Positions 43,352 through 51,037 of a stretch of 64,000 nucleotides of DNA are shown piece after piece. The notes below the pieces were generated by a model. It made no database searches. It was not told the DNA's origin and was given only the letters and a program-made list of their open reading frames with translations. The translations under genes and the position numbers were made by a program. The DNA is from a bacterium (lineage in GTDB: Bacteria > Verrucomicrobiota > Kiritimatiellia > CAIKKV01 > CAITUY01): contig JBAXWB010000002.1 in assembly GCA_037128595.1 (NCBI GenBank), positions 179,697 to 243,696 on the forward strand, in the 5' to 3' direction. How positions within the stretch are numbered: position 1 is the first letter of the stretch; every line of letters starts with the position of its first letter.

Positions 43352-45457
43352 TTAACCCGCCACTGTCTGCACACCTTGGGCGTCAGCGGGTACTTCTTCT
43401 TGAGTTGATTGCGCGGGAGGCAACTGTCCAGGGACCTGCATAGAGGGAGCCGGGTTCATGGCCGCACGTTTTGCCGTATTTAGAATGTCCTCTTCACTCG
43501 GCAAATAACTCACATCCTGTTTGAGCATTTGAGCCATGCCCTTAATCAGCGAAACCATGAATGCAACGCCATTCACGCCAAGCGCCTGAATCACATTCGG
43601 GTCCTTGATCCGGTCGAGCATTTGCGCCATTCGATCCATCTGCATTTCCTGAATGAAAAGCCCAGTCGCACCGGTGGAAATGACGCGCACGTCGCCCTTG
43701 ATATCGTCGTTTTCGCTGTACTCGTTCAGCCAATCGGCCCAGTTTGAAATGAAATCACCTAAAGCTTGATCCATGTTCATCAAGGCATCTTTGACGCCAC
43801 GAGCGGCGGCATTCATTAACGTGGAAAGGCCCGAGAAGGTGCGAACGGCCCCGGCGGACCCTTGTTGATTCGCGCCGTACATGTAGGCCGGAACCCCTGA
43901 TTCGTTGTCAGCATCAGTAAGGCACCCTTGATAAAGGGCATTGAGTTCACTGGTCTTGTCAGTCACGTCAAACGAGCCCATAGGCGCCGCTGTAGTGGGG
44001 GCCATATCGTCCTGGGTAAATGGAATGACCTTTCCGCCGTGGATATTCAAGGCATCCTCCGGGCGAACAAGCCTGTTTGCGTACATCCAGAAAACAGGGC
44101 CACCGGCCCATGCAGTGTTTTGAAGCAACTGGGTCATAACAGACGACGCCCGGTCTTGTGCGGCGCTCATCATGTTTGGAACACCAATACCCCAAAAAGA
44201 TCCAACAACAGGTTTGAATACCGCTTTGAAATACCCGCGAATTCCGGTTTCGTTCCAAGCTGGCATCACCTTCAGAATGTGAGTACCAGACCACAAAACA
44301 ACCATCTCGTAATCTTCGGTAGGCAGGATGTTTTTAACTCCCCACGTATCCAGCATGAAGCCCGGAAGCGACCCGTGGAATTCCCAGCACTCAATGCGAT
44401 CATCGGTTGTATTGTTCCCGTTGTCCTCGTGCTGTGCGCGTTGGTAATCTCCATTCTGAGTCATCAATGGAGACCGAGAAACTGGCTGGTCTTTCAGCAG
44501 TTCTTCAATTTCAGTTCGCTGGTAATACTCCAACTTCCGAACTGCATTAAGGGCCGGGCGGTATGTCTTAATCCGCTCTATCATATATCCGTCCTGAACA
44601 TCTTTAGACCAGGGAGACGGGTAAATATCATGAGGTGAAGGCGCCGAACAAACCGGGATGACCTTATCAATCACAACCCGCTTTTTACCCTTCCATGTGG
44701 CTACTTTAACCGTTTTGGTATATGGACCCTTGAGGAATCCTGTCCCGTAAGTCACAACATTTGACCGGAATTCCTCGAACACCTTTGACCAATTACAGTC
44801 TTGGAGGTTGTCGAATATCTCTGATTCCATGCGCTTGGCACGCTTCTTGGAAAGCTCTTTTTCAGCACGGGACTTCGCATCAATGTTGGCATCAACAATC
44901 TTAGCCAGGTCGGCTGCTTGAAGCCCTTGGTCATTACCGGCGCGAATCTGAATCACAGCATCATTAACGACGCTGGCCTCAATACTTTGAACGTCATCTT
45001 CCGGCAACTCAGGCTTTTCAGACGGCTCACACATCCATATTTTTGAGCCATAGGGCATGGTTAAATCACGCAACCACGCCTCGGTGTGAATGCACTTTGT
45101 CTGAGTCAATGGCGGGAAGTAGATAGGAAGATTATATTTTTTGAGTTGTGCTTCCCGTTCAGCACTGTGCTGGTTCCGCCGTCTCCGCTGGCAATCTAAT
45201 AGCCGGTCGGTAACGCCGTTATTCAGCTTCGACATAATCGCCTGATTACGAAGCAACTCAAGATGGTTGATAAGCGATGACCGTACTGGCTCGGAAGAAA
45301 GTTCCGTTGCGGTTGCATCAGCGTTTGCCTTCTGAGCGTCAGATACAACTTGAGCGGCCTGATGGAATTGAACCGTCTTTCCCCACAAAGGAGCGGCACT
45401 TCCCGGCGCGGTGGGGTCTACTGGCGGCTCCGTCGGTCTTGTGATTGTCGGCTCCAT
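43352..45457 (-). CDS. Portal protein
   Basis: A 701-residue portal of the large podovirus type (P22 gp1 is about 725 residues). Characteristic parts are the N-terminal QIYFPPLT...W-type wing with helical segments (DRLLDCQRRRRNQHSAEREAQ), a clip/stem region (VFKPVVGSFWGIGVPNMMSAAQDRASSVMTQLLQNTAWAGGPVFWM), NIHGGKVIPF and the GVPAYMYGANQQGSAGAVRT segment followed by long C-terminal helices. It is followed by scaffold and coat. A terminator-like hairpin lies between its promoter and its start codon. Confidence 0.88.
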   Translation of the reverse strand: MEPTITRPTEPPVDPTAPGSAAPLWGKTVQFHQAAQVVSDAQKANADATATELSSEPVRSSLINHLELLRNQAIMSKLNNGVTDRLLDCQRRRRNQHSAEREAQLKKYNLPIYFPPLTQTKCIHTEAWLRDLTMPYGSKIWMCEPSEKPELPEDDVQSIEASVVNDAVIQIRAGNDQGLQAADLAKIVDANIDAKSRAEKELSKKRAKRMESEIFDNLQDCNWSKVFEEFRSNVVTYGTGFLKGPYTKTVKVATWKGKKRVVIDKVIPVCSAPSPHDIYPSPWSKDVQDGYMIERIKTYRPALNAVRKLEYYQRTEIEELLKDQPVSRSPLMTQNGDYQRAQHEDNGNNTTDDRIECWEFHGSLPGFMLDTWGVKNILPTEDYEMVVLWSGTHILKVMPAWNETGIRGYFKAVFKPVVGSFWGIGVPNMMSAAQDRASSVMTQLLQNTAWAGGPVFWMYANRLVRPEDALNIHGGKVIPFTQDDMAPTTAAPMGSFDVTDKTSELNALYQGCLTDADNESGVPAYMYGANQQGSAGAVRTFSGLSTLMNAAARGVKDALMNMDQALGDFISNWADWLNEYSENDDIKGDVRVISTGATGLFIQEMQMDRMAQMLDRIKDPNVIQALGVNGVAFMVSLIKGMAQMLKQDVSYLPSEEDILNTAKRAAMNPAPSMQVPGQLPPAQSTQEEVPADAQGVQTVAG

Positions 45458-45480
45458 ATTTGCTTTCGGATTGCCAGCAA

Positions 45481-45526
45481 AAGAAAAAGGCGGGAAATCT
45501 AGTTTTCTGGAACCAGAATTCCCGCC
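45481..45526 (-). terminator. Hairpin with U-tract in front of the portal gene
   Basis: On the minus strand GGCGGGAA pairs with TTCCCGCC around an inner TTCTGG/CCAGAA hairpin and is followed by TTTTTCTTTT. It is a good intrinsic terminator. It lies between the operator-promoter at 45,598-45,648 and the portal ATG, so head-gene transcription would need read-through or antitermination, or it ends the terminase transcript. Confidence 0.65.
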
Positions 45527-45597
45527 CTTTTCTCCGAAGTGCGCCAGGCCAATTACCTCCTGACGTTGCCGGACAAAATTAAATTGTCAAAATCGAA

Positions 45598-45648
45598 TCA
45601 CGTACTTTTGTATGCTTTTTACTATGTAGACTTTTTAATCATTGTCAA
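45598..45648 (-). promoter_or_regulatory. Promoter with phage operator upstream of the head genes
   Basis: On the minus strand a perfect -35 (TTGACA at 45,643-45,648) is followed after 17-18 bp by ATAGTAA as -10. Immediately downstream, over the expected start of transcription, lies AAGCATACAAAAGTACGTGA (45,598-45,617), a variant of the dispersed palindrome. The arrangement is that of a repressor-controlled promoter. Confidence 0.6.
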
Positions 45649-45657
45649 CACATTTCG

Positions 45658-47238
45658 TCACCTTGGATAATCTTGAGGCATGGCAAATTCCGTTGCGCGT
45701 ACCGGAGCCCGTTCGCCGTGCTTTTTAAGAATCATGTCGTGATACAAGGCGGCGGTTTGAAATGCATCGCCACCGTGTGAGTTTTTATCATGGCGGGGGT
45801 TCGGCTTCGCCATGTCAAGTTTAGCGTCCCATTGTGGGCGATAGTTTTCAAGTCTCCGCAATCCTTGGGCGCAGTTTTCCTTGTCGAAATTACAACGATG
45901 GCAAAACATCATTGCCGCCTGAATACTGTCCTGCTTCCGGGCCGGTCGCTCAATCCCACGTTCAAATGCTACACCCCGGTTCTTGGCAACCTGCCAAACA
46001 TTTTGAAGTGTCGCAAAATCACGGCGCACAACATCATGGGGGGCAGTGTGGAAACGATATCGCGACTTGTTCCAGGGAAGTTTCACCATTCCGCCTTGAA
46101 GATAATCAAGATAGTAAGGCAGTTCCTTCCCGGAATCCTCAAAATACCAGATGAAATTTACCATGTTCCCGATAGTCTGGCTGAACCATATAGAGGTTCC
46201 GTCAAGACCCAAGTCCCACCATGTGTCAACCGGGTACATGGGATTGTACTTGAAGGTTCCTACTCGCCCATCCTGCGTCGCCCGGTTCAAAGCCTCAGTC
46301 AAGTAGGCGTCCTGTACGAAGCATTCAAACGCCTCGTCGAACGTCGAGGGGTACTGGCTGTGCATCTCGCCAATCTTGGCAAGCCCGGTGGGGCCATTGG
46401 CCGTCTCGCAATACCACCATTTTTGTTCGTTGGTGAGTTTTACTTTGCACTCGCGTTCGATCTTCTCGAAATACTGGGCATCCTCTTTGGTTATCGGGTA
46501 CTCACTCTTTCGGGACTTCCGTGGATCGTCAAACCAAGGGTAAAAGTGAAACCTGTAACTTGTCTTACTTCCTTTGATCTGCCCGGACAAAATCATATTT
46601 GTCTCTTCCCGCGCAGCCATGCAGGTGTCATAGAAGACGCCTTGCGGCCCCCCTTGACCAGTGGACTCGATGAACACAAATGAATTGTCATCACGGGCGG
46701 TGGGCAAACCCTGCATCTTGAAATTCTTTGCGGCCTCCGGGTTCAAAGCAGACAACACCCCGAGTTCAGTTGAAACAATTGCCTGGTGAGATCCACCGGC
46801 CATCGTCACATACACGGCCACCGTTGACCCGTTATCAAACTGCATCTCTGACTTTGAACCGTAGGTGCCCTCTTTGAGCCCACGCTTTACCGGATACTCG
46901 CAATGTTCATGAGGGAAAAGAATCAGGTCTCGAAAAATCTCCTGTGCTTTATCCTCAGTGTGGGCGCACAGGGCGGCGGAGAAATTAGGAATGACATAGC
47001 AGTCATCCAGAATTATCACGTCAATCAGTGTGGACATTCCAATTCCGCGCGGCTTGAGAACCACATTGCGGCGCCACATGTCGTCCATGAACCTTCGTTG
47101 GATAGGGTTTGGGCGAAATGGAATCGCATCGCCCGCCTTCATGGATTTTATGTGGTACAAATTCGAGACACGCCATTTCCAGTCGCGAATGTTCGCGCTA
47201 TACTCATCTCGGAATTCTGGCGTGAGGATTGCGGCCAT
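45658..47238 (-). CDS. terL: Terminase large subunit
   Basis: A 526-residue packaging motor. N-terminal ATPase: Walker A LKPRGIGMST (about 61-70), followed by VIILDDCYV and the motif region IVSTELGVLSALNPEA. C-terminal RNase H-like nuclease: DTWWDLGLDGTSIWFSQ with acidic residues near 341 and 345, and the late DKNSHGGDAFQTAAL. Length and motifs fit the family. It follows the bacterioferritin-like gene by 4 bp and is presumably co-transcribed with it. Confidence 0.92.
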   Translation of the reverse strand: MAAILTPEFRDEYSANIRDWKWRVSNLYHIKSMKAGDAIPFRPNPIQRRFMDDMWRRNVVLKPRGIGMSTLIDVIILDDCYVIPNFSAALCAHTEDKAQEIFRDLILFPHEHCEYPVKRGLKEGTYGSKSEMQFDNGSTVAVYVTMAGGSHQAIVSTELGVLSALNPEAAKNFKMQGLPTARDDNSFVFIESTGQGGPQGVFYDTCMAAREETNMILSGQIKGSKTSYRFHFYPWFDDPRKSRKSEYPITKEDAQYFEKIERECKVKLTNEQKWWYCETANGPTGLAKIGEMHSQYPSTFDEAFECFVQDAYLTEALNRATQDGRVGTFKYNPMYPVDTWWDLGLDGTSIWFSQTIGNMVNFIWYFEDSGKELPYYLDYLQGGMVKLPWNKSRYRFHTAPHDVVRRDFATLQNVWQVAKNRGVAFERGIERPARKQDSIQAAMMFCHRCNFDKENCAQGLRRLENYRPQWDAKLDMAKPNPRHDKNSHGGDAFQTAALYHDMILKKHGERAPVRATEFAMPQDYPR

Positions 47239-47242
47239 GGTT

Positions 47243-47716
47243 CTACATCATTGCCTGAGCGAAGTTGTCAACCCCGATCAATTCAATCAATCCCTGGGCG
47301 GTCTCGATCTCGTGAACGTGATCCGTCTCATCCTTCAGATTTGAAACCAGTAAATCGCGGGTGTCGTTGTCATTGAGTTCAACGCACAGGGAAATAGCCG
47401 CATTGTACTTGGCAATCGCGTCAAGTTCCTTGGGGAGTTCCGCGTCAAGCATCGGCTCAATTCCCATTTCAGAACCCAGTTTTTCATCAATCTTCCCGGA
47501 ATAGGCATTTGCCGGGAATCCAAAGAATGCAAGGCGCCCGGCCAATCTCTCCGCGTGCTTGGCTTCATCGGCGGCGCGTTCTTTCATCTGAGCGGCAAGA
47601 ACAGGAAGGCCCGAGTTAAATACCACAGCGTAATGCGAAAGGTATTGGTTCTCCGCCATGCGCTCATCGAAATACAGCCCTTGCAGGGCCACAACAATCT
47701 TCGGATTCGTTTTCAT
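47243..47716 (-). CDS. Bacterioferritin-like protein encoded by the phage
   Basis: A 157-residue four-helix protein that aligns along its whole length with E. coli bacterioferritin (158 residues). All six di-iron ferroxidase ligands are visible: Glu18 (FDERMAENQY), Glu51 and His54 (DEAKHAERL), Glu97 (LPKELDA), Glu130 and His133 (KDETDHVHEIE). The haem-ligating methionine next to Glu51 (Met52) is Ala52, so haem binding in the usual way is unlikely. It would oxidise Fe(II), detoxify peroxide or store iron. It sits between tRNA-Met and terL in the phage operon, 26 bp after the tRNA and 4 bp before terL, so it is a phage gene rather than a host remnant. Confidence 0.9.
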   Translation of the reverse strand: MKTNPKIVVALQGLYFDERMAENQYLSHYAVVFNSGLPVLAAQMKERAADEAKHAERLAGRLAFFGFPANAYSGKIDEKLGSEMGIEPMLDAELPKELDAIAKYNAAISLCVELNDNDTRDLLVSNLKDETDHVHEIETAQGLIELIGVDNFAQAMM

Positions 47717-47741
47717 CGAACAGGTGCCTTTCTGGTTAAAG

Positions 47742-47816
47742 TGGTTGCGGGGGTTGGACTCGAACCAACGACCTTGAGGTTATGAGGCTCACGAGCTACC
47801 ACTGCTCCACCCCGCA
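47742..47816 (-). tRNA. tRNA-Met (CAT anticodon)
   Basis: A 75-base cloverleaf on the minus strand: acceptor TGCGGGG/CCCCGCA, D-stem GAGC/GCTC, anticodon loop CTCATAA, T-arm GTTGG/TTCGAGT/CCAAC, and an encoded CCA. The anticodon stem has a C31-C39 mismatch and lacks the three G-C pairs of initiator tRNA. The first acceptor pair is U1-A72 rather than the C1xA72 mismatch. It is therefore an elongator tRNA-Met or, after lysidine modification, tRNA-Ile(CAU). It lies within the phage operon upstream of the bacterioferritin-like gene. Confidence 0.88.
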
Positions 47817-47822
47817 ATTATT

Positions 47823-47966
47823 TCACATCGTCATCTTCGGTCTTGAAATCATCATCGCGTCCCGCTTTTCCTGAGTCATTACGGGCGCCGATTTTTTGCC
47901 AGCCTTCTTTGCCGTCTTCATCATTGGCTTGGCACACATGGTCTTAACCTTGTTCTTTTTGGACAT
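47823..47966 (-). CDS. Very basic 47-residue protein
   Basis: A 47-residue protein with 13 Lys/Arg and 9 Met (MSKKNKVKTMCAKPMMKTAK...). GGAG lies 7-8 bases before the ATG. It overlaps the previous gene by 23 bp and ends 6 bp before the tRNA. Possibly a nucleic-acid-binding peptide. Without a family match the coding status is moderate. Confidence 0.45.
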   Translation of the reverse strand: MSKKNKVKTMCAKPMMKTAKKAGKKSAPVMTQEKRDAMMISRPKMTM

Positions 47967-48273
47967 CTTGATTCTCCGGTTGTGGGGCTACATCGTTACG
48001 CGCAACTTCATTCGCCTGGGCGATAACCTCATCAGAATCAACGGCAGAGAATTCAACGCTCTGTCCGATTTGGTCAGCCCGGCATACAATCGCTGAACCT
48101 TCGACAAAGGCATTGAGTTCATCAGTGGTCAAAGTCTGAGGACCGTGCTTCTTGAGGATTCCAAACAGAACACAGTCACGCTGTTTAAGCTGCATGGTCA
48201 GACCGTTGTTTTCACGTTGCAGTTCCGCAAACTTACGGCGCTCAATCTGCCGGTGAGTGGATGCAAGCGTCAT
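47944..48273 (-). CDS. Hypothetical phage protein, coiled-coil start
   Basis: A 109-residue protein preceded by AAAGGAG. The N-terminal coil (RKFAELQRENNGLTMQLKQRDCVLFGILKKHG) is followed by TLTTDELNAFVEGSAI and an acidic tail. Start overlaps the previous stop. Function unknown. Confidence 0.55.
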   Translation of the reverse strand: MTLASTHRQIERRKFAELQRENNGLTMQLKQRDCVLFGILKKHGPQTLTTDELNAFVEGSAIVCRADQIGQSVEFSAVDSDEVIAQANEVARNDVAPQPENQDVQKEQG

Positions 48274-48446
48274 ATCGGTAACTCCTTTTGGCGTTCCTTA
48301 CGAACTCGCTTACGCTTGTTCAGTACTGCCACGATTTTGGGAATGTCGAGCGCCTCGAAGGATTGCCGGTAGATTTCATTTGTAATGTCTCCTGAACTTG
48401 TCACGGTAGGCATCAACTTGGTTTCTGTAATCGTGATCGTGAACAT
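48270..48446 (-). CDS. Small hypothetical phage protein
   Basis: A 58-residue protein (MFTITITETKLMPTVTSSGD ... VAVLNKRKRVRKERQKE) with a basic C-terminus. It is placed 2 bp after the previous gene and overlaps the next start by 4 bp. No known family. Confidence 0.5.
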   Translation of the reverse strand: MFTITITETKLMPTVTSSGDITNEIYRQSFEALDIPKIVAVLNKRKRVRKERQKELPI

Positions 48447-48448
48447 GG

Positions 48449-48640
48449 TTATCCTTTCACCGGAACCATTACATTCAAACCAATGCTCACCGGCCTGCCA
48501 TTAAACATGGCATCCGTGTTCTTAATCCCGCCGGACGAAACAATCAGGCAACTCTTGCCGGTCTTACTGACCACCGGGGGGTTACTGATATCGGCAGTGA
48601 TGATTACCTTGTTTCCCTCGATCTTCACTTCAATGCTCAT
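48449..48640 (-). CDS. Conserved small phage protein
   Basis: A 63-residue protein started at MSIEVKIEGNKVII, whose ATG overlaps the RHH gene stop. The pattern PPVVSKTGKSCLIVSSGG and PVSIGLNVMV is the one found in many phage-encoded 60-residue proteins of unknown role (single OB-like sheet). It is cotranscribed with the RHH regulator. Confidence 0.55.
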   Translation of the reverse strand: MSIEVKIEGNKVIITADISNPPVVSKTGKSCLIVSSGGIKNTDAMFNGRPVSIGLNVMVPVKG

Positions 48641-48840
48641 TGCTTCACCTTTTTCATTTTCGGCTGTCTCATTTTCGCCGCCCACAATGCACCACGAATC
48701 ACTTCACTTGGCTTCCCGTCCTGAGTCCGAACAAATGTGTCCAGTTCATCAGGAAGCTGAAACGTGAGGGTCTTACGGGGCTTTCTCCCGCTCGTTGACA
48801 TCGTGGGCCTCGTTTCCGGTTTGGTTTTCTTCGTTGTCAT
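48637..48840 (-). CDS. Ribbon-helix-helix DNA-binding protein (candidate regulator)
   Basis: A 67-residue protein started at MTTKKTKPETRP, immediately behind the operator palindrome. After a basic, disordered start it shows RKTLTFQLPDELDTFVRTQDGKPSEVIRGALWAAK: a beta strand followed by two helices, the Arc/CopG layout. RHH dimers bind palindromic or repeated half-sites, and the palindrome AAGCATACTAAAGTGTGCTT lies one bp ahead of the ATG. It is thus the best candidate for the regulator of the dispersed operators, autoregulating its own promoter. Confidence 0.65.
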   Translation of the reverse strand: MTTKKTKPETRPTMSTSGRKPRKTLTFQLPDELDTFVRTQDGKPSEVIRGALWAAKMRQPKMKKVKQ

Positions 48841-48841
48841 A

Positions 48842-48879
48842 AAGCACACTTTAGTATGCTTTTCGGATTGCACCGTCAA
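48842..48879 (-). promoter_or_regulatory. Promoter-operator between the RHH gene and the divergent operon
   Basis: On the minus strand TTGACG (48,874-48,879), 17 bp spacer, then TACTAA (48,851-48,856). The -10 box is embedded in the operator AAGCATACTAAAGTGTGCTT (48,842-48,861). The sequence lies between the RHH gene and the plus-strand operon at 48,906, so one site could control both. Confidence 0.65.
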
Positions 48880-48905
48880 GTGTTTTGTCTTACATTTTTT
48901 CAACT

Positions 48906-49457
48906 ATGAAAAAACCACTACGCACAAGAGCAATTCTTCACCTGTTCAAAATTGCCGGAATCGAGGAGGGGCAAATACCGCCGAGATGGGCAACCTTTTT
49001 GTTTTTGGCATTTCACCCGAGCAGGATTATTTGGCGAATCCGCTCACAGCACTATGTCTTCATGACCGATACTTTCACAATCGAAGGAATACGATTCAAT
49101 GGCAGCATATTCAGATGGGTCAAGGAAATGCGGAAACCGTCTCCTTGGTTCCGGGTGACAGGGATTGAAAACGGGTACGTTAGCATCGAACAATTGACCC
49201 CTTCCGTCCCGCGAGAAGTTTTAGAAACAAACGATGCAATGGTGTGGCACATCATCAAAGCAGGCGGCACCGAAGCCCAATGCGTCATTGCTCTGGCAAA
49301 ACAAAAACAGGAATTACTCGAAAAGATTTTCCGACTCGAAATGATTGCGCCCAAAAAGATCCGCATGGAAGATGGGCGCGTCATGGTGTGGCGCTGTCCT
49401 GACGATTTGGTTCCTTTCACGGATATCGGAAGCATGAAGCCGGGGGGCCAATCATGA
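48906..49457 (+). CDS. Hypothetical phage protein
   Basis: A 183-residue protein starting at MKKPLRTRAILHLFK, soluble and basic. It has FTIEGIRFNGSIFRWVKEMRKPSPWFRVTGIENGYVSIE in the middle and a coiled-coil part (VIALAKQKQELLEKIFRLEMIAPKK). First gene of a five-gene coupled operon opposite the RHH gene. Confidence 0.55.
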   Translation: MKKPLRTRAILHLFKIAGIEEGQIPPRWATFLFLAFHPSRIIWRIRSQHYVFMTDTFTIEGIRFNGSIFRWVKEMRKPSPWFRVTGIENGYVSIEQLTPSVPREVLETNDAMVWHIIKAGGTEAQCVIALAKQKQELLEKIFRLEMIAPKKIRMEDGRVMVWRCPDDLVPFTDIGSMKPGGQS

Positions 49458-49681
49458 AGGCCATTTTCAAAACACTTTGCGGCTGTGAGCAGGTGATGGA
49501 AATCGGTTTCGACAATTGCAAAACTCCGCCAGACCTCTACAAGCTTCCATTGCTACGACACACACCGATTACCAATATCAGAAACCTGCATGAACAAATC
49601 CGTGTGCGCACCTTCATTCTTGACCACATTGACGGCGCTGGCGACTGGAACCGCACACCCGTTTACGTGGAGGTGCCATAA
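49454..49681 (+). CDS. Hypothetical phage protein
   Basis: A 75-residue protein (CGCEQVMEIGFDNCKTPPDLYKLPLL ... RVRTFILDHIDGAGDWNRTPVYVEV). Beta-rich, soluble, coupled to both neighbours. A related small protein type is common in phages, role unknown. Confidence 0.5.
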   Translation: MKAIFKTLCGCEQVMEIGFDNCKTPPDLYKLPLLRHTPITNIRNLHEQIRVRTFILDHIDGAGDWNRTPVYVEVP

Positions 49682-50004
49682 TGGAAGCGCAACACTCCCT
49701 CAATCTCGTCACCTCCTACAACATCGAGTCAGGCATCATTGCCCAGCGGCTTGAAGGTGTCCCGGAATACTTTGGCACACTGACTTCGTGGGTATGCAAC
49801 ACGCGCGACGCCGGTATCCGCAAGGCGCTCATCGACATGGGATGGACGCCCCCGGCGGAAAAGATTTCGGAGTCACCACGGTATCCGATGCACACGGAAT
49901 ACCAGTGTTCACACTGCGGGACTGTCTCACTACGCCAGCCTCGAAATGGCAAAGAATGCCCGTCATGCCTTCATGACACAATGAAGCCCAGGGTGTTGCC
50001 ATGA
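49681..50004 (+). CDS. Phage protein with C-terminal zinc ribbon
   Basis: A 107-residue protein. The first 65 residues include a segment typical for small phage proteins (GIRKALIDMGWTPPAEK). The C-terminus is a two-knuckle zinc ribbon (YQCSHCGTVSLRQ ... KECPSCLHDT). Function unknown; possibly binding nucleic acid. Confidence 0.55.
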   Translation: MEAQHSLNLVTSYNIESGIIAQRLEGVPEYFGTLTSWVCNTRDAGIRKALIDMGWTPPAEKISESPRYPMHTEYQCSHCGTVSLRQPRNGKECPSCLHDTMKPRVLP

Positions 50005-50348
50005 AGCCATTCCTGCTTTTCCATTGGTCCCCTATCTCACGCCGGGAATCAATTAAACACTCCGGCCTGTGCCCCGGAAAATTATCAAGGTGTGGAGCAT
50101 GGCGCCCACCATACATCTGCTTCTCACGGTCTCCATCAATGGCGTGGGGCCTATCGGCCGGGATGACTCGCAAGCCGGGTAAGTTTGATCTCTGGATGAT
50201 GTGGTCGAATATGGTCCCGAAAGGGTGGGAAACACTTTCGACTGACGGCTCAGGGAAACCCACTGAGTATCGCATCTACGACAGAATCCCAAAGCGCGAT
50301 ATCTGGTTTGTCGGCACGCGCCATCACAGGCCAAGGAAATCAAAGTGA
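50001..50348 (+). CDS. Conserved phage protein, ART-like pattern
   Basis: A 115-residue protein: LFHWSPISRRESIKHSGLCPGK, WRPPYICFSRSPSMAWGLS, KFDLWMMWSN, EYRIYDRIPKRDIWFVGTR. The opening 'H-S-P...RR-x-SI-x-x-x-GL-x-P' followed by '+PPY+CFS' resembles the fold pattern of small ADP-ribosyltransferase-like proteins, but I cannot confirm catalytic residues. Widespread in phages as a hypothetical protein. Confidence 0.5.
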   Translation: MKPFLLFHWSPISRRESIKHSGLCPGKLSRCGAWRPPYICFSRSPSMAWGLSAGMTRKPGKFDLWMMWSNMVPKGWETLSTDGSGKPTEYRIYDRIPKRDIWFVGTRHHRPRKSK

Positions 50349-50680
50349 AATATCGCAAACCATCCCGCCGCTTCAAGGCAACTACACGTCTATTCAGAAT
50401 TCTCAATGATTGGGAGTTTTCATTCCCGCGCCGCCCCAACTCGCATGGTTCTGTCCTCGTAAACTCGAAACACAAATTCGCAATCCTTCATCATTGGAAA
50501 CCCGGAGAGAATGAACCTGACGACTTCATGCTACACGAATCTCTCCACTGCGCACTCTCCGCGTTTTCGTCCATGGACAAGCGTAAGCCAAAGGAGTTAT
50601 TTCACGCAGAAGAAAAACTTGTGCAAGACATCTGCAAACTAGTCTTTCCAAACGTCAAATCAACTCAGCAGGGCAAATAA
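50345..50680 (+). CDS. Putative zinc metallopeptidase-like phage protein
   Basis: A 111-residue protein with MLHESLHCAL: the HExxH motif with His64, Glu65 and His68. A third ligand may come from FHAEEKLVQDI. The rest is basic, with two strands (SVLVNSKHKFAILHHW). Small HExxH proteins in phage early operons resemble SprT or DUF955-type minimal zincins. Activity is not proved. Last gene of the operon. Confidence 0.6.
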   Translation: MKYRKPSRRFKATTRLFRILNDWEFSFPRRPNSHGSVLVNSKHKFAILHHWKPGENEPDDFMLHESLHCALSAFSSMDKRKPKELFHAEEKLVQDICKLVFPNVKSTQQGK

Positions 50681-51037
50681 TTTTTTCAGCTTTTAGCAGA
50701 TGCCATACCCCACCAGTTTTTTGGGACAACGAATTTTGCAACGCCATTCTCGCGGAGAGGGGTGATGTATGGGACCCAGGCCATAGGGGGTCAGTGGCCG
50801 GGGTCCATGGGGGGTGTACTCGGGCGGCGCGGCTTGGATCGGCGGGCGGCGGCTTGGCCTTCGGTTCTGGCTGGTGTAGTTGGCGAGAAGTGGAGCGTGT
50901 CCGAGTCAATGTCGCATAACATAGGTTTGGTCTACTAGCCGCAATTCCCTACTTGTTTCGCTTCAACGTGTTACGACTTTACGCCCTTTCGTCTCCACTT
51001 ATTTCAAAAAGTATACCACCTGTAGTGGGTCTTTTCG
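50681..51037. other. Intergenic region between the plus-strand operon and the small-terminase gene
   Basis: About 360 bp. No reading frame has a family match or a convincing start. A 3' end for the plus-strand operon and for the convergent small-terminase gene must lie here; I see no clear U-rich terminator. The middle is GC-rich (GGGGGG and CGGGCGGCGCGG stretches). Confidence 0.4.

Noticed and set aside
47555..47785. Plus-strand frame ending in GLEPTTLRL-like sequence
   Set aside because: This ending is the well-known translation of an antisense tRNA; it runs across the tRNA-Met and antisense to the bacterioferritin-like gene.
47742..47816. Initiator tRNA-fMet
   Set aside because: It lacks the three consecutive G-C pairs in the anticodon stem and has U1-A72 rather than the initiator mismatch.
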